DNA from: Dictyoglomota bacterium
GTDB taxonomy: Bacteria > Dictyoglomota > Dictyoglomia > Dictyoglomales > Dictyoglomaceae
DNA length: 22,979 nt
Direction: 5' to 3'
Assembly: GCA_029776735.1 (NCBI GenBank)
Contig: JAKOUL010000028.1
Location: 1 to 22,979, forward strand
Part shown: one piece after another, positions 1-7,139 of the stretch
How the letters are laid out: each line of letters starts with the position of its first letter
Numbering within the stretch: the first letter of the stretch is position 1
Translations under genes and position numbers: made by a program
Notes under the pieces: model-generated
The model's database searches: none
Told to the model about the DNA's origin: nothing
The model's input: only the letters and a program-made list of their open reading frames with translations

Positions 1-1319
1 ATGTGGGAATATATACTTGTGGCCCCACAGTATATAATTATGCCCACATTGGTAATCTTAGAACTTACATATTTGAAGATATATTAAAAAGAGTATTAAT
101 ATACAATGGCTTTATTGTAAAACATGTGATGAATATTACTGATGTGGGACATCTCACCTCTGATGCCGATGAAGGAGAAGATAAGATAGAAAGAGAAGCT
201 CAAAAAGAGAGAAGAAGTGCCTGGGAAATTGCAGAATTCTATACTCAAGCTTTCTTCAGAGACATAGAAAGGCTAAATATCTTAGAGCCAACTATAATTT
301 GTAAGGCTACAGAACATATTTCTGATTTCATAGAGTTCATAAAAATCTTAGAAGCAAAAGGCTATACTTATAGAATCTCTGATGGCATCTATTTTGATAC
401 ATCTAAGTTTACTGATTATGGGAATTTAGCAGGGCAAGATGTGGAGGATCTTCTTCCTGGCGCAAGAGTAGAATTTAACCCTGAAAAAAGAAATCCTAAT
501 GATTTTGCTCTATGGAAATTCTCTCCTAAGGATGTAAAGAGACAAATGGAATGGGATTCTCCATGGGGGACAGGATTTCCTGGATGGCATATTGAATGCT
601 CTGTAATGTCCACAAAATATTTAGGACAACCTTTTGATATACACTGTGGAGGAGTAGATCATATTCCTATCCACCATACTAATGAGATTGCTCAATCAGA
701 AGCAGCTTATGATAAACCTATGGCAAAATATTGGCTTCACGGAGAGTTTTTAGTAATGGGAGAGAAAAGAATGGCAAAATCAGAAGGAAATTTTTTAACT
801 CTCTCTGATTTGGAAGAAAAGGGTTATAATCCACTCTCCTATAGATATTTTTGTCTTAATGCCCACTATAGATCTCCACTAAGATTTACATGGTCTGCCT
901 TAGAAGGTGCCCAGAGAGCCTTAAACAGATTGTATGAAAATATAAAAAGATATCCTAAGAAAGATGTGGACTTCCATAAGGAATACGAAGAAAGATTCCA
1001 TATGGCTATAAATGATAATCTTGATATGCCTAAAGCCCTATCTATTGCATGGGAACTTATAAGAGATAATACCGTCTCTCCAGAAGTAAAAAGAGCAACG
1101 TTACTACAATTTGATAAAGTTTTAGGACTTTCCTTAGATAACCCTCCTGAGATCAAAATAGAAGTCCCAGAAGAAATCTGGGAACTCATAGAAGAAAGAG
1201 AAAAGGCAAGAAAAGAAAAGAATTGGAAGGGTGCAGATAGAATAAGAGAAGAGATACAAAATAGAGGTTATATCATTGAAGATACACCTCAAGGACCAAG
1301 AATTAAAAAGCAACTATAA
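1..1319 (+). CDS. cysS: Cysteinyl-tRNA synthetase, 5'-truncated by the window edge
   Basis: Charges tRNA-Cys with cysteine in the cytoplasm (class I aminoacyl-tRNA synthetase). The frame is open at base 3 and begins inside the family's first conserved block ([13 protein letters not shown]), so about 20 N-terminal residues lie outside the window; the GTG at base 3 is probably internal. Numbering from that codon, the HIGH motif appears as HIGN (15-18) and the KMSKS loop as KRMAKS (255-260). The zinc ligands of the E. coli enzyme (C28, C209, H234, E238) align with C6, C199, H224 and E228, with identical spacing among the last three. The C-terminal anticodon-binding part is complete and ends in TAA. 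The 143 bases to the next gene (tRNA-Ser) show no convincing hairpin. Identity is secure; only the start is missing. Confidence 0.97.
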   Translation, partial: VGIYTCGPTVYNYAHIGNLRTYIFEDILKRVLIYNGFIVKHVMNITDVGHLTSDADEGEDKIEREAQKERRSAWEIAEFYTQAFFRDIERLNILEPTIICKATEHISDFIEFIKILEAKGYTYRISDGIYFDTSKFTDYGNLAGQDVEDLLPGARVEFNPEKRNPNDFALWKFSPKDVKRQMEWDSPWGTGFPGWHIECSVMSTKYLGQPFDIHCGGVDHIPIHHTNEIAQSEAAYDKPMAKYWLHGEFLVMGEKRMAKSEGNFLTLSDLEEKGYNPLSYRYFCLNAHYRSPLRFTWSALEGAQRALNRLYENIKRYPKKDVDFHKEYEERFHMAINDNLDMPKALSIAWELIRDNTVSPEVKRATLLQFDKVLGLSLDNPPEIKIEVPEEIWELIEEREKARKEKNWKGADRIREEIQNRGYIIEDTPQGPRIKKQL

Positions 1320-1462
1320 TTCTACGTCCATTTTCTTATCTACCACATTAAATGTTATTTAATCTTTTACATTTCTTCTATACTCCCGATTGCTTCATTT
1401 TTTAAATAATCCTTATTAGCATCATAAAATTCCGTTTAAAATTTCTATGTTAAAATATCCTT

Positions 1463-1553
1463 GGAGAGGTGGCCGAGTGGATGAAGGCGCTCGCCTCGAA
1501 AGCGAGTAGGCTGTAAAACAGTCTCGTGGGTTCGAATCCCGCCCTCTCCGCCA
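1463..1553 (+). tRNA. tRNA-Ser (anticodon CGA)
   Basis: Complete class II tRNA. The acceptor stem GGAGAGG (1463-1469) pairs perfectly with CCTCTCC (1543-1549), followed by G73 and an encoded CCA (1551-1553). The anticodon stem CTCGC/GCGAG (1490-1494 and 1502-1506) encloses the loop CTCGAAA with anticodon CGA at 1497-1499, reading the serine codon UCG. A long variable arm (about 1507-1526) and a T arm with TTCGAAT in the loop follow. The long variable arm and the CGA anticodon agree on serine. Confidence 0.97.
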
Positions 1554-1590
1554 TCTTTGATTTGAAATGGCTCTAAATTTTTCCTTTATT

Positions 1591-1626
1591 AAAACGATTG
1601 CTTATAAATAGATATTGTTGTAAAAT
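1591..1626 (+). promoter_or_regulatory. Promoter of the isomerase-like gene, with a LacI-type half-operator over the -35
   Basis: A -35 box TTGCTT (1598-1603) and a -10 box TAAAAT (1621-1626) are separated by exactly 17 bases, placing transcription start near 1633, about 25 bases before the ATG. The 12 bases AAAACGATTGCT (1591-1602) are identical to the left arm plus spacer of the palindrome at 16208-16232, and there too they run into a TTGCT -35 box 17 bases from a TAAAAT -10. The right half of the palindrome is not conserved here. This suggests, but does not prove, control by the LacI-family protein at 16385. Confidence 0.55.
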
Positions 1627-1657
1627 ATTCTAAAAATCAAATAAAGGAGGTCTTAAT

Positions 1658-2764
1658 ATGCCTTTTGTAGATCATCGCTCCCAAAAAATCAGAAGAAATA
1701 AAGAGGAGCTTTTAAAGCATCTTCAAACTTTTAAATTAGATTTGAAAGTTTCTGTAGGAATTTGGTATTTTTCACCTGCAGGTGGAAGATTCCATGACGC
1801 TTATACAGATCCTACAAGTATTCCTGAAAGAATAGAAATAGCAGCGGAGATGGCAAAATTTGGGGTAAAGGGAATAGAAGCTCATTATCCCAGTGAGGTT
1901 AATGAAGAAAATTTACACCTGTATAAAAAATTAGAAAAAGAAGCAGGAATAAGACTTGTTGCAGTACCTCTAAGTTTATTCTACGATAGAACCTTTGAAT
2001 TTGGCTCTCTTTCAAATCCATATGAAAAATATCGTAAAATAGCCTATGAAAGATTAGTCGGTGGATTAAAACTCGTAAAAGAAGCTAACGCAGATGTATG
2101 TATAATTTGGCCGGGAATTGATGGATATACTTATTCCTACGGACATCCATACTACCATATGTGGGACACCTTTGAAGAATTAGTAGCTCAAGCTATGGAT
2201 GAGGTACCAGGAGTACAAGTAGCTATAGAGCCAAAACCATATGAACCTGCGCCAAATAATATTTATAGGACTACTGCAGATGGAATTTTAGCAGTAAAGG
2301 ATATTGAAGCAAGGCTGAAAAATCCAGAGAATTTAAAAATTTTACAAGAAGGACATGCATTAGCAGGTCTCAACCCTGAGGTTGGACATGTGAGAATGGG
2401 ATTTGAAGATTTACCATATGCTTATGCAAGAGTTGCAAGAGAGGGAAGATTATTCCATACTCACTGGAACAGTCAACCCCTTGGAAACTATGACCAAGAT
2501 TTAGATATCGGAGTAGTAGATTGGGATGCTACAGAATCACTCCTATATACTTTAAAGATGATAGGATATCAAGGGTATTTTGGTATAGATATAAACCCAG
2601 AAAGAATACCTGTATTAAAAGCCATAGAGATTAATACAAAAGTTCTTAAAATTATGAATGAAAGAATAGAAAGATTACCTCATGATAGAATCCTTGAATG
2701 CTATTTTGATCCAGAAAACCACAGAGGAGAACTTGAATTAATCTTAGCTGAAAATCACAAGTAA
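1658..2764 (+). CDS. Xylose-isomerase-fold sugar isomerase-like TIM-barrel enzyme
   Basis: A 368-residue member of the xylose isomerase-like TIM-barrel superfamily, so probably a cytoplasmic metal-dependent aldose-ketose isomerase; the substrate cannot be read from sequence. The metal-site motifs line up with Streptomyces XylA: EPKPYEP (E191, K193) with E181/K183, NPEVGH (E241, H244) with E217/H220, DQD (D279, D281) with D255/D257, and D311 with D287. Spacing from 241 to 311 is identical. The exception is H269 in the HTHWN stretch, where XylA has D245. H46 matches catalytic H54, but its D57 partner appears to be Y49. The ATG follows a perfect AAAGGAGGT. The gene is monocistronic, with a promoter at 1591-1626 and a terminator at 2799-2830. 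A His at the D245 position is known in L-rhamnose isomerases, so an isomerase of another aldose is possible. Family is confident; substrate is open. Confidence 0.85.
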   Translation: MPFVDHRSQKIRRNKEELLKHLQTFKLDLKVSVGIWYFSPAGGRFHDAYTDPTSIPERIEIAAEMAKFGVKGIEAHYPSEVNEENLHLYKKLEKEAGIRLVAVPLSLFYDRTFEFGSLSNPYEKYRKIAYERLVGGLKLVKEANADVCIIWPGIDGYTYSYGHPYYHMWDTFEELVAQAMDEVPGVQVAIEPKPYEPAPNNIYRTTADGILAVKDIEARLKNPENLKILQEGHALAGLNPEVGHVRMGFEDLPYAYARVAREGRLFHTHWNSQPLGNYDQDLDIGVVDWDATESLLYTLKMIGYQGYFGIDINPERIPVLKAIEINTKVLKIMNERIERLPHDRILECYFDPENHRGELELILAENHK

Positions 2765-2798
2765 ATTCTAAAATAAATTCTATTTATACATAATTTTA

Positions 2799-2830
2799 GG
2801 GGAAGGATTTAAATCCTTCCCTTTTTTATT
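2799..2830 (+). terminator. Rho-independent terminator after the isomerase-like gene
   Basis: A perfect inverted repeat, GGAAGGATTT (2801-2810) with AAATCCTTCC (2811-2820), is extended by G2800-C2821 and followed by TTTTTTATT. It starts 35 bases after the stop codon and separates the isomerase-like gene from the nrd promoter. Confidence 0.9.
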
Positions 2831-2841
2831 GTCATTTCCCC

Positions 2842-2869
2842 TTTACTATATATTGAGGTATGTTATAAT
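2842..2869 (+). promoter_or_regulatory. Promoter of the nrdR-nrdD-nrdG operon
   Basis: A consensus -10 TATAAT (2864-2869) is preceded by TGT, an extended -10 element. TTTACT (2842-2847) can serve as the -35 with a 16-base spacer. The predicted start is near 2876, inside NrdR box 2 and about 26 bases before the TTG start of nrdR. Confidence 0.75.
2843..2858 (+). promoter_or_regulatory. NrdR box 1
   Basis: This 16-base site has the core ACTATATATTG and matches the published NrdR box consensus (acaCwAtATaTwgtgt) at 12 of 16 positions by my alignment. It overlaps the -35 region. Its start is 32 bases from that of box 2, about three helical turns, the usual tandem arrangement for NrdR. Confidence 0.7.
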
Positions 2870-2874
2870 TATAA

Positions 2875-2890
2875 CCACAATATTTAGTGG
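2875..2890 (+). promoter_or_regulatory. NrdR box 2
   Basis: CCACAATATTTAGTGG is nearly palindromic and matches the NrdR box consensus at 13 of 16 positions by my alignment. It covers the predicted transcription start, so NrdR bound to both boxes would straddle the -10 element and repress the operon. Confidence 0.75.
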
Positions 2891-2901
2891 GGTGTTTTAA
2901 T

Positions 2902-3354
2902 TTGAAGTGTCCTTTTTGTGGATATGAAGAGACTCTTGTGATTGATACAAGAGAGATTGAAGAACAGAAAGTTGTTAGAAGAAGAAGACAATGTCTCAAT
3001 TGCAAAGAGAGATTTACAACCTATGAGAGAATTGAAGAAAAACCTATAATGGTAATAAAAAAAGACGGAAGAAGAGAGCCATTTGATAGGAATAAACTCC
3101 TTGCAGGATTACAAAGAGCTGTAGTGAAAAGAAATATTGAAAGTGAAAAATTAGAGACAATAATTGATGAGATTATAGGGGATATTAAAAAACAAGGAGT
3201 AGGCGAGATAACCTCAAAAGAAATAGGGGAGAAGGTCCTTGAAAAGCTAAAAAATTTGGATGCAGTAGCATATATAAGATTTGCTTCTGTATATCAAGAG
3301 TTTAGCTCTCTGGAAGAGTTTACAAACTTATTATCTCAAATGAAAAAAGAGTAA
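2902..3354 (+). CDS. nrdR: Transcriptional repressor NrdR
   Basis: Represses ribonucleotide reductase genes in response to ATP/dATP. The 150-residue protein has an N-terminal zinc ribbon (C3, C6, C31, C34), an arginine-rich stretch RRRR (26-29) in the DNA-binding part, and an ATP-cone from about residue 46 to 136, the normal NrdR architecture and length. I place the start at TTG 2902 (MKCPFC, as in the family) with GGGGTG upstream. A GTG at 2887 would add five residues but lies inside an NrdR box. It is first in an operon with nrdD (24-base gap) and nrdG, and the two NrdR boxes in front imply autoregulation. Identity is very secure. Confidence 0.96.
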   Translation: MKCPFCGYEETLVIDTREIEEQKVVRRRRQCLNCKERFTTYERIEEKPIMVIKKDGRREPFDRNKLLAGLQRAVVKRNIESEKLETIIDEIIGDIKKQGVGEITSKEIGEKVLEKLKNLDAVAYIRFASVYQEFSSLEEFTNLLSQMKKE

Positions 3355-3378
3355 ATTGTTTAGGGGAGGTGTAGAAGT

Positions 3379-5262
3379 ATGAAAAGCGGCCTAAATGATC
3401 TTATAAAAGAATATTTAAATCAAAAGGACTGGAGAGTAAATGAAAATTCTAATATGAGTTACTCTCTCCAAGGCTTAAACTATTATCTTTACTCATCTCT
3501 TATTGCCAGATACTGGCTTGAAGAGATCTACCCTCCAGAAATTGCAAAGGCACATCAAAACGGAGACTTTCATATCCATGATTTAGGCTCTTTATCAGTA
3601 TACTGTGTGGGCTGGGATCTTGAAAGTTTACTTTTAAAAGGGTTTAGAGGGGTAGAAGGAAAGATAGCAAGTAAACCTGCAAAACATTTTAGGACAGCCT
3701 TAGGACAGATTGTAAATTTCATGTTTACCCTTCAGGGAGAAGCCGCAGGAGCTATAGCGTTCTCTAATTTTGATACTTTTTTAGCACCCTTTATAGCCTA
3801 TGATGATCTTACTTATAACGAAGTAAAACAAGCTATACAAGAATTTATATTCAACTTAAATATTCCCACAAGAACAGGATTCCAAACTCCCTTTACAAAT
3901 CTAAGCTTTGACCTTGTAGTTCCTAACGACTTAAAGGATAAAAAGGTCATTATCGGTGGGGAAAGAAAAGATGTAACATACTCTGAATTTCAGAGAGAAA
4001 TGGACCTTCTCAATGAAGCCTTTGCAGAAGTTATGATTGAAGGAGATGCTAATGGAAGAATATTTACATTCCCAATTCCCACTTACAGCATCACAAAAGA
4101 TTTTCCATGGGAAAAAGCAAATCTCACTAAAATCTGGGAGATGACAGCAAAATATGGGACTCCATATTTCTCTAACTTTGTAAACTCAGATATGGATCCT
4201 TCTGATGTAAGAAGTATGTGCTGCAGATTAAGATTAGATAATTCATTGATAAGGCAAAAAGCTCTTAGTTTTAGTTTAGAAACTTCAGGTAAAAATGTGG
4301 AGGAACTTAGGCATAGAGGTGGAGGTCTTTTTGGAGCAAACCCACTTACAGGAAGTATAGGTGTAGTTACAATCAACCTATCCAGATTAGGATATCTTTC
4401 TGAAAATGAAGATGAATTCCTTGAAAGACTTTCCCATCTCATGGACCTTGCAAAAGAAAGCCTTGAGATAAAAAGAGGAGTAATAGAAGATCTCACTCAT
4501 AAGGACTTATATCCTTATTCTAAATATTATCTATCTGAAGTATATGAGTTCACAGGACAATACTGGGGAAATCATTTTGCAACAATAGGCATTATAGGTA
4601 TGCATGAGGCATGTATGAATCTTTTAGGAGAGGGCATTGAAACTTCCACAGGAAGAGAATTTGCCATAAAAGTATTAAAGTTCATGAGAGAGAAACTTTT
4701 AGAATATCAGAAAGAAACTAATAATTTGTATAATCTGGAGGCAACACCTGGTGAAGGTACATCTTATAGACTTGCAAGAATAGATAAATCAAAATTTCCT
4801 GACATATATACATCTGGAAAAGATGAGCCATTCTATACTAATTCTACTCAACCACCTGTAGATTATTCAGCAGACCCCTTTGAAGTATTAGAACACCAAG
4901 ATGAGCTTCAAAGTTTATATACCGGTGGCACGGTACTTCATATTTTCTTAGGAGAAGCATTAGAGGATATAGCGAATGTAAAAGAAGCAGTAAAATTAAT
5001 AACAAGTAATTACAGACTACCTTATTTTACTCTTACTCCTACTTTTAGTATCTGTCCAGAGCATGGATATATTCGTGGAAACCATGAGAAATGTCCATCT
5101 TGTGGAAAAGAGACAGAGATATATTCAAGGGTTGTAGGATACTATCGCCCCATAAAGAGTTGGAATAAGGGTAAACAGGAAGAGTTTAAAATGAGAAAAC
5201 CTTTTGTATTAGCTTTAAAGGAGACGAGAAAAATTGAAAATCTCAGGTTACCTGGGGTTTAG
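3379..5262 (+). CDS. nrdD: Anaerobic (class III) ribonucleoside-triphosphate reductase
   Basis: Makes deoxyribonucleotides from NTPs under anaerobic conditions by a glycyl radical. At 627 residues it resembles the short phage T4-type enzyme (605 aa) and lacks the N-terminal ATP-cone of longer homologues such as E. coli NrdD. Visible landmarks are C76 (YCVGWDL), the MCC motif with C281/C282, a C-terminal four-Cys/His zinc site (C559, H562, C572, C575) and the radical loop RVVGYYRP with G587. C76, C281/282 and G587 correspond to C79, C290 and G580 of T4 NrdD. The ATG follows GGGGAGGTG. The 3' end overlaps nrdG by 29 bases, coupling enzyme and activase translation. With no cone, allosteric overall-activity control in this operon may rest on NrdR. 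Very confident. Confidence 0.97.
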   Translation: MKSGLNDLIKEYLNQKDWRVNENSNMSYSLQGLNYYLYSSLIARYWLEEIYPPEIAKAHQNGDFHIHDLGSLSVYCVGWDLESLLLKGFRGVEGKIASKPAKHFRTALGQIVNFMFTLQGEAAGAIAFSNFDTFLAPFIAYDDLTYNEVKQAIQEFIFNLNIPTRTGFQTPFTNLSFDLVVPNDLKDKKVIIGGERKDVTYSEFQREMDLLNEAFAEVMIEGDANGRIFTFPIPTYSITKDFPWEKANLTKIWEMTAKYGTPYFSNFVNSDMDPSDVRSMCCRLRLDNSLIRQKALSFSLETSGKNVEELRHRGGGLFGANPLTGSIGVVTINLSRLGYLSENEDEFLERLSHLMDLAKESLEIKRGVIEDLTHKDLYPYSKYYLSEVYEFTGQYWGNHFATIGIIGMHEACMNLLGEGIETSTGREFAIKVLKFMREKLLEYQKETNNLYNLEATPGEGTSYRLARIDKSKFPDIYTSGKDEPFYTNSTQPPVDYSADPFEVLEHQDELQSLYTGGTVLHIFLGEALEDIANVKEAVKLITSNYRLPYFTLTPTFSICPEHGYIRGNHEKCPSCGKETEIYSRVVGYYRPIKSWNKGKQEEFKMRKPFVLALKETRKIENLRLPGV

Positions 5263-5926
5263 CCTTATTGATTATCCAGGAAAAACAAGCCTTGTGGTCT
5301 TTACTCAGGGCTGTAATTTTAGATGTCCTTTTTGCCACAACCCTGAGCTTGTATCCACGAGGAAAAAAGGAACTTATTCCGAAGAATTTATAATAGAAGA
5401 GATTGAAAGAAGAAGAAAATTAATCCAAGGTGTAGTAATAACAGGAGGGGAGCCTACTATACAAGAGGATCTTCCCTCCTTTCTTTTTAAACTAAAAAGA
5501 AAAAGACTGTCTATAAAATTAGATACTAATGGCTCAAATCCAAAAATGCTTATTGAACTGATAAAGGGGAAATTAATAGATTACGTGGCATTAGATTTTA
5601 AAACTTCTCTTAAAAAATATTTTATTGCTACAGGATTAAGCGAAAAAGATGCCCAGAAACACGTTAAGAATTTATTGGAATCTCTAAAAATCTTAAAAGA
5701 ATCATCTACACCTTTTGAAGTAAGAACCACTGTAGTGCCTAAAATTGTAGAAGAAAATGATCTCATAAATATTAGAGAAATTATAGGAGATCTTCCATAT
5801 TTTTTACAAGATTTTAGACCTGAGAAAACATTAAGCTATAAATTGAGAGAAGAAAAACCTTATCCTAAGGAAATATTAGCAAAATGGAATGAAGAAATAA
5901 AAAGCTCTATAAGAGGATACTTTTAA
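5234..5926 (+). CDS. nrdG: Anaerobic ribonucleotide reductase activating protein (radical SAM)
   Basis: Radical SAM activase that generates the glycyl radical on NrdD. The 230-residue protein has the CX3CX2C cluster motif (C27, C31, C34 in TQGCNFRCPFCHNPE) and the SAM-binding TGGEP at 70-74. It starts at TTG 5234 inside the last codons of nrdD, with AAAGGAG (5218-5224) as ribosome binding site, so translation is probably coupled. It is longer than the E. coli-type NrdG (about 154 aa) and belongs to the longer form annotated as anaerobic NTP reductase activating protein. Its stop lies two bases from the stop of the convergent MFS gene, with no hairpin in between. The role rests on both motif and position. 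Confidence 0.93.
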   Translation: MKISGYLGFSLIDYPGKTSLVVFTQGCNFRCPFCHNPELVSTRKKGTYSEEFIIEEIERRRKLIQGVVITGGEPTIQEDLPSFLFKLKRKRLSIKLDTNGSNPKMLIELIKGKLIDYVALDFKTSLKKYFIATGLSEKDAQKHVKNLLESLKILKESSTPFEVRTTVVPKIVEENDLINIREIIGDLPYFLQDFRPEKTLSYKLREEKPYPKEILAKWNEEIKSSIRGYF

Positions 5927-5928
5927 AA

Positions 5929-7095
5929 TTATTTTTGATTATTCATACTCCTCATCAATATTAAACCTAAAATTGCAGCAACCAATCCCTGGAGAAAATT
6001 TAATCTATACCCACCTAAATCTATAAGCAAACCAGAAGTAAAATAGGCAATAACCTGAGATATAGAAATAACTAATGTATTAACTCCCACAAAACTTCCT
6101 GCCTTATCCTTGGGAATATAACTTAATATGAGACTATAAGGTACCACCGATAAAGATCCAAGACTTACCCCATAAAGAATAGAAGAAAAAAGAGCATGCT
6201 GAATTCTATAAGTTTGAGAATACATAAAACTACTAATGCCTAAAAGTCCCAATGAGAGAGCAGAAATTTTTTCCTTTGAAAATCTATCGGCAAGAAAGCC
6301 TGCTCCAAAAGTACTTAAAGCAGTTATTATACCATAAATAGCAAGTACTACCATATAATCACTTAAAGAAGCTGACAATGCGTCTTGAAAAAATAAAAGA
6401 AGGAATGAGCTTACAGAAGAAATCCCGTACCATACAAAAAATTGGAGAAGAAATAGCTTAATCCATAATTTATTATGAAAAAAATTAAGATCTATAGTAT
6501 TTTTATTTCTTTCTTCTCCTTCATTTTTCTCAGAGATAAATAAAAGGAATATAATGGAAATTAAGAATCCCCATATGATAAGTTTAAAAGTCAGATTAGA
6601 AGCATGAGCAATAACCACAATAAAAATATATACACCCTGAAAAGCTTGAGATATGAAATTTATAATGCCTGTAGCACTCGCAAGCATACCCTTAGGAAAA
6701 AGATCTGGAACAAGAGATTGATATGGAGAAAAACCAGCATAGAAAAATATATAAATGAGAGTAAGAAAAAGATAAAGCTCCTGTGAAGAATTTATTTTTT
6801 CAAATCTATTAAAAAGAATTGCCAAGATAAGGAGAGAAAATATTATTATTATTTTTCTTCCCTTTAAAATCCACTTTAATCTATCAGAGATGTATCCAAT
6901 AACTGGAGGTATAACAATTCCAACAAAGCTTCCCAGCGAAAGTAAAAAACCTATTTCAGTTTTTGAAGTAAGGAACTTACTGATTAAAAAAATTAAAGAA
7001 AAACTTTTAAAAGCCTGGAAAAAGGAAAATCCTACTCCTCCCAGACTTGTAAAGAACACAAGCTTTAAAAAATTTTTCTTCTCTATACTTTCCAC
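5929..7095 (-). CDS. Major facilitator superfamily transporter
   Basis: A 388-residue, very hydrophobic protein with about 11-12 membrane segments. The charged loop after TM2 (GYISDRLKWILKGRK) and a second such loop midway (GFLADRFSKEK) are the two pseudo-repeated MFS signature loops. The first resembles loops of the GPH/SLC45-like sugar transporter branches, but the substrate is not readable. The chosen start is GTG 7095 with no good Shine-Dalgarno sequence, so it is uncertain. It lies 44 bases downstream of the PATAN gene on the same strand and may be read with it. It is convergent with nrdG, leaving no room for a terminator. Confidence 0.85.
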   Translation of the reverse strand: MESIEKKNFLKLVFFTSLGGVGFSFFQAFKSFSLIFLISKFLTSKTEIGFLLSLGSFVGIVIPPVIGYISDRLKWILKGRKIIIIFSLLILAILFNRFEKINSSQELYLFLTLIYIFFYAGFSPYQSLVPDLFPKGMLASATGIINFISQAFQGVYIFIVVIAHASNLTFKLIIWGFLISIIFLLFISEKNEGEERNKNTIDLNFFHNKLWIKLFLLQFFVWYGISSVSSFLLLFFQDALSASLSDYMVVLAIYGIITALSTFGAGFLADRFSKEKISALSLGLLGISSFMYSQTYRIQHALFSSILYGVSLGSLSVVPYSLILSYIPKDKAGSFVGVNTLVISISQVIAYFTSGLLIDLGGYRLNFLQGLVAAILGLILMRSMNNQK

Positions 7096-7139
7096 AATAA
7101 AGTAATTTTACCATTATTTCAAAAAGAGTGGAAAATATA

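Noticed and set aside
866..1189. Open frame of 107 codons antisense to cysS
   Set aside because: Low-complexity Ser/Leu-rich translation opposite a well-conserved enzyme; a shadow frame.
1550..1571. Hairpin GCCAT/ATGGC as terminator of the tRNA gene
   Set aside because: Only five pairs, it overlaps the CCA end, and the T-tract starts several bases later.
2887..2901. GTG start for NrdR five codons upstream of the TTG
   Set aside because: It lies inside an NrdR box and NrdR proteins begin MKCPFC; the TTG has a suitable Shine-Dalgarno sequence.
4083..4496. Open frame of 137 codons on the minus strand within nrdD
   Set aside because: It is antisense to a fully conserved gene, with no ribosome binding site or recognisable domain; a shadow of nrdD codon use.
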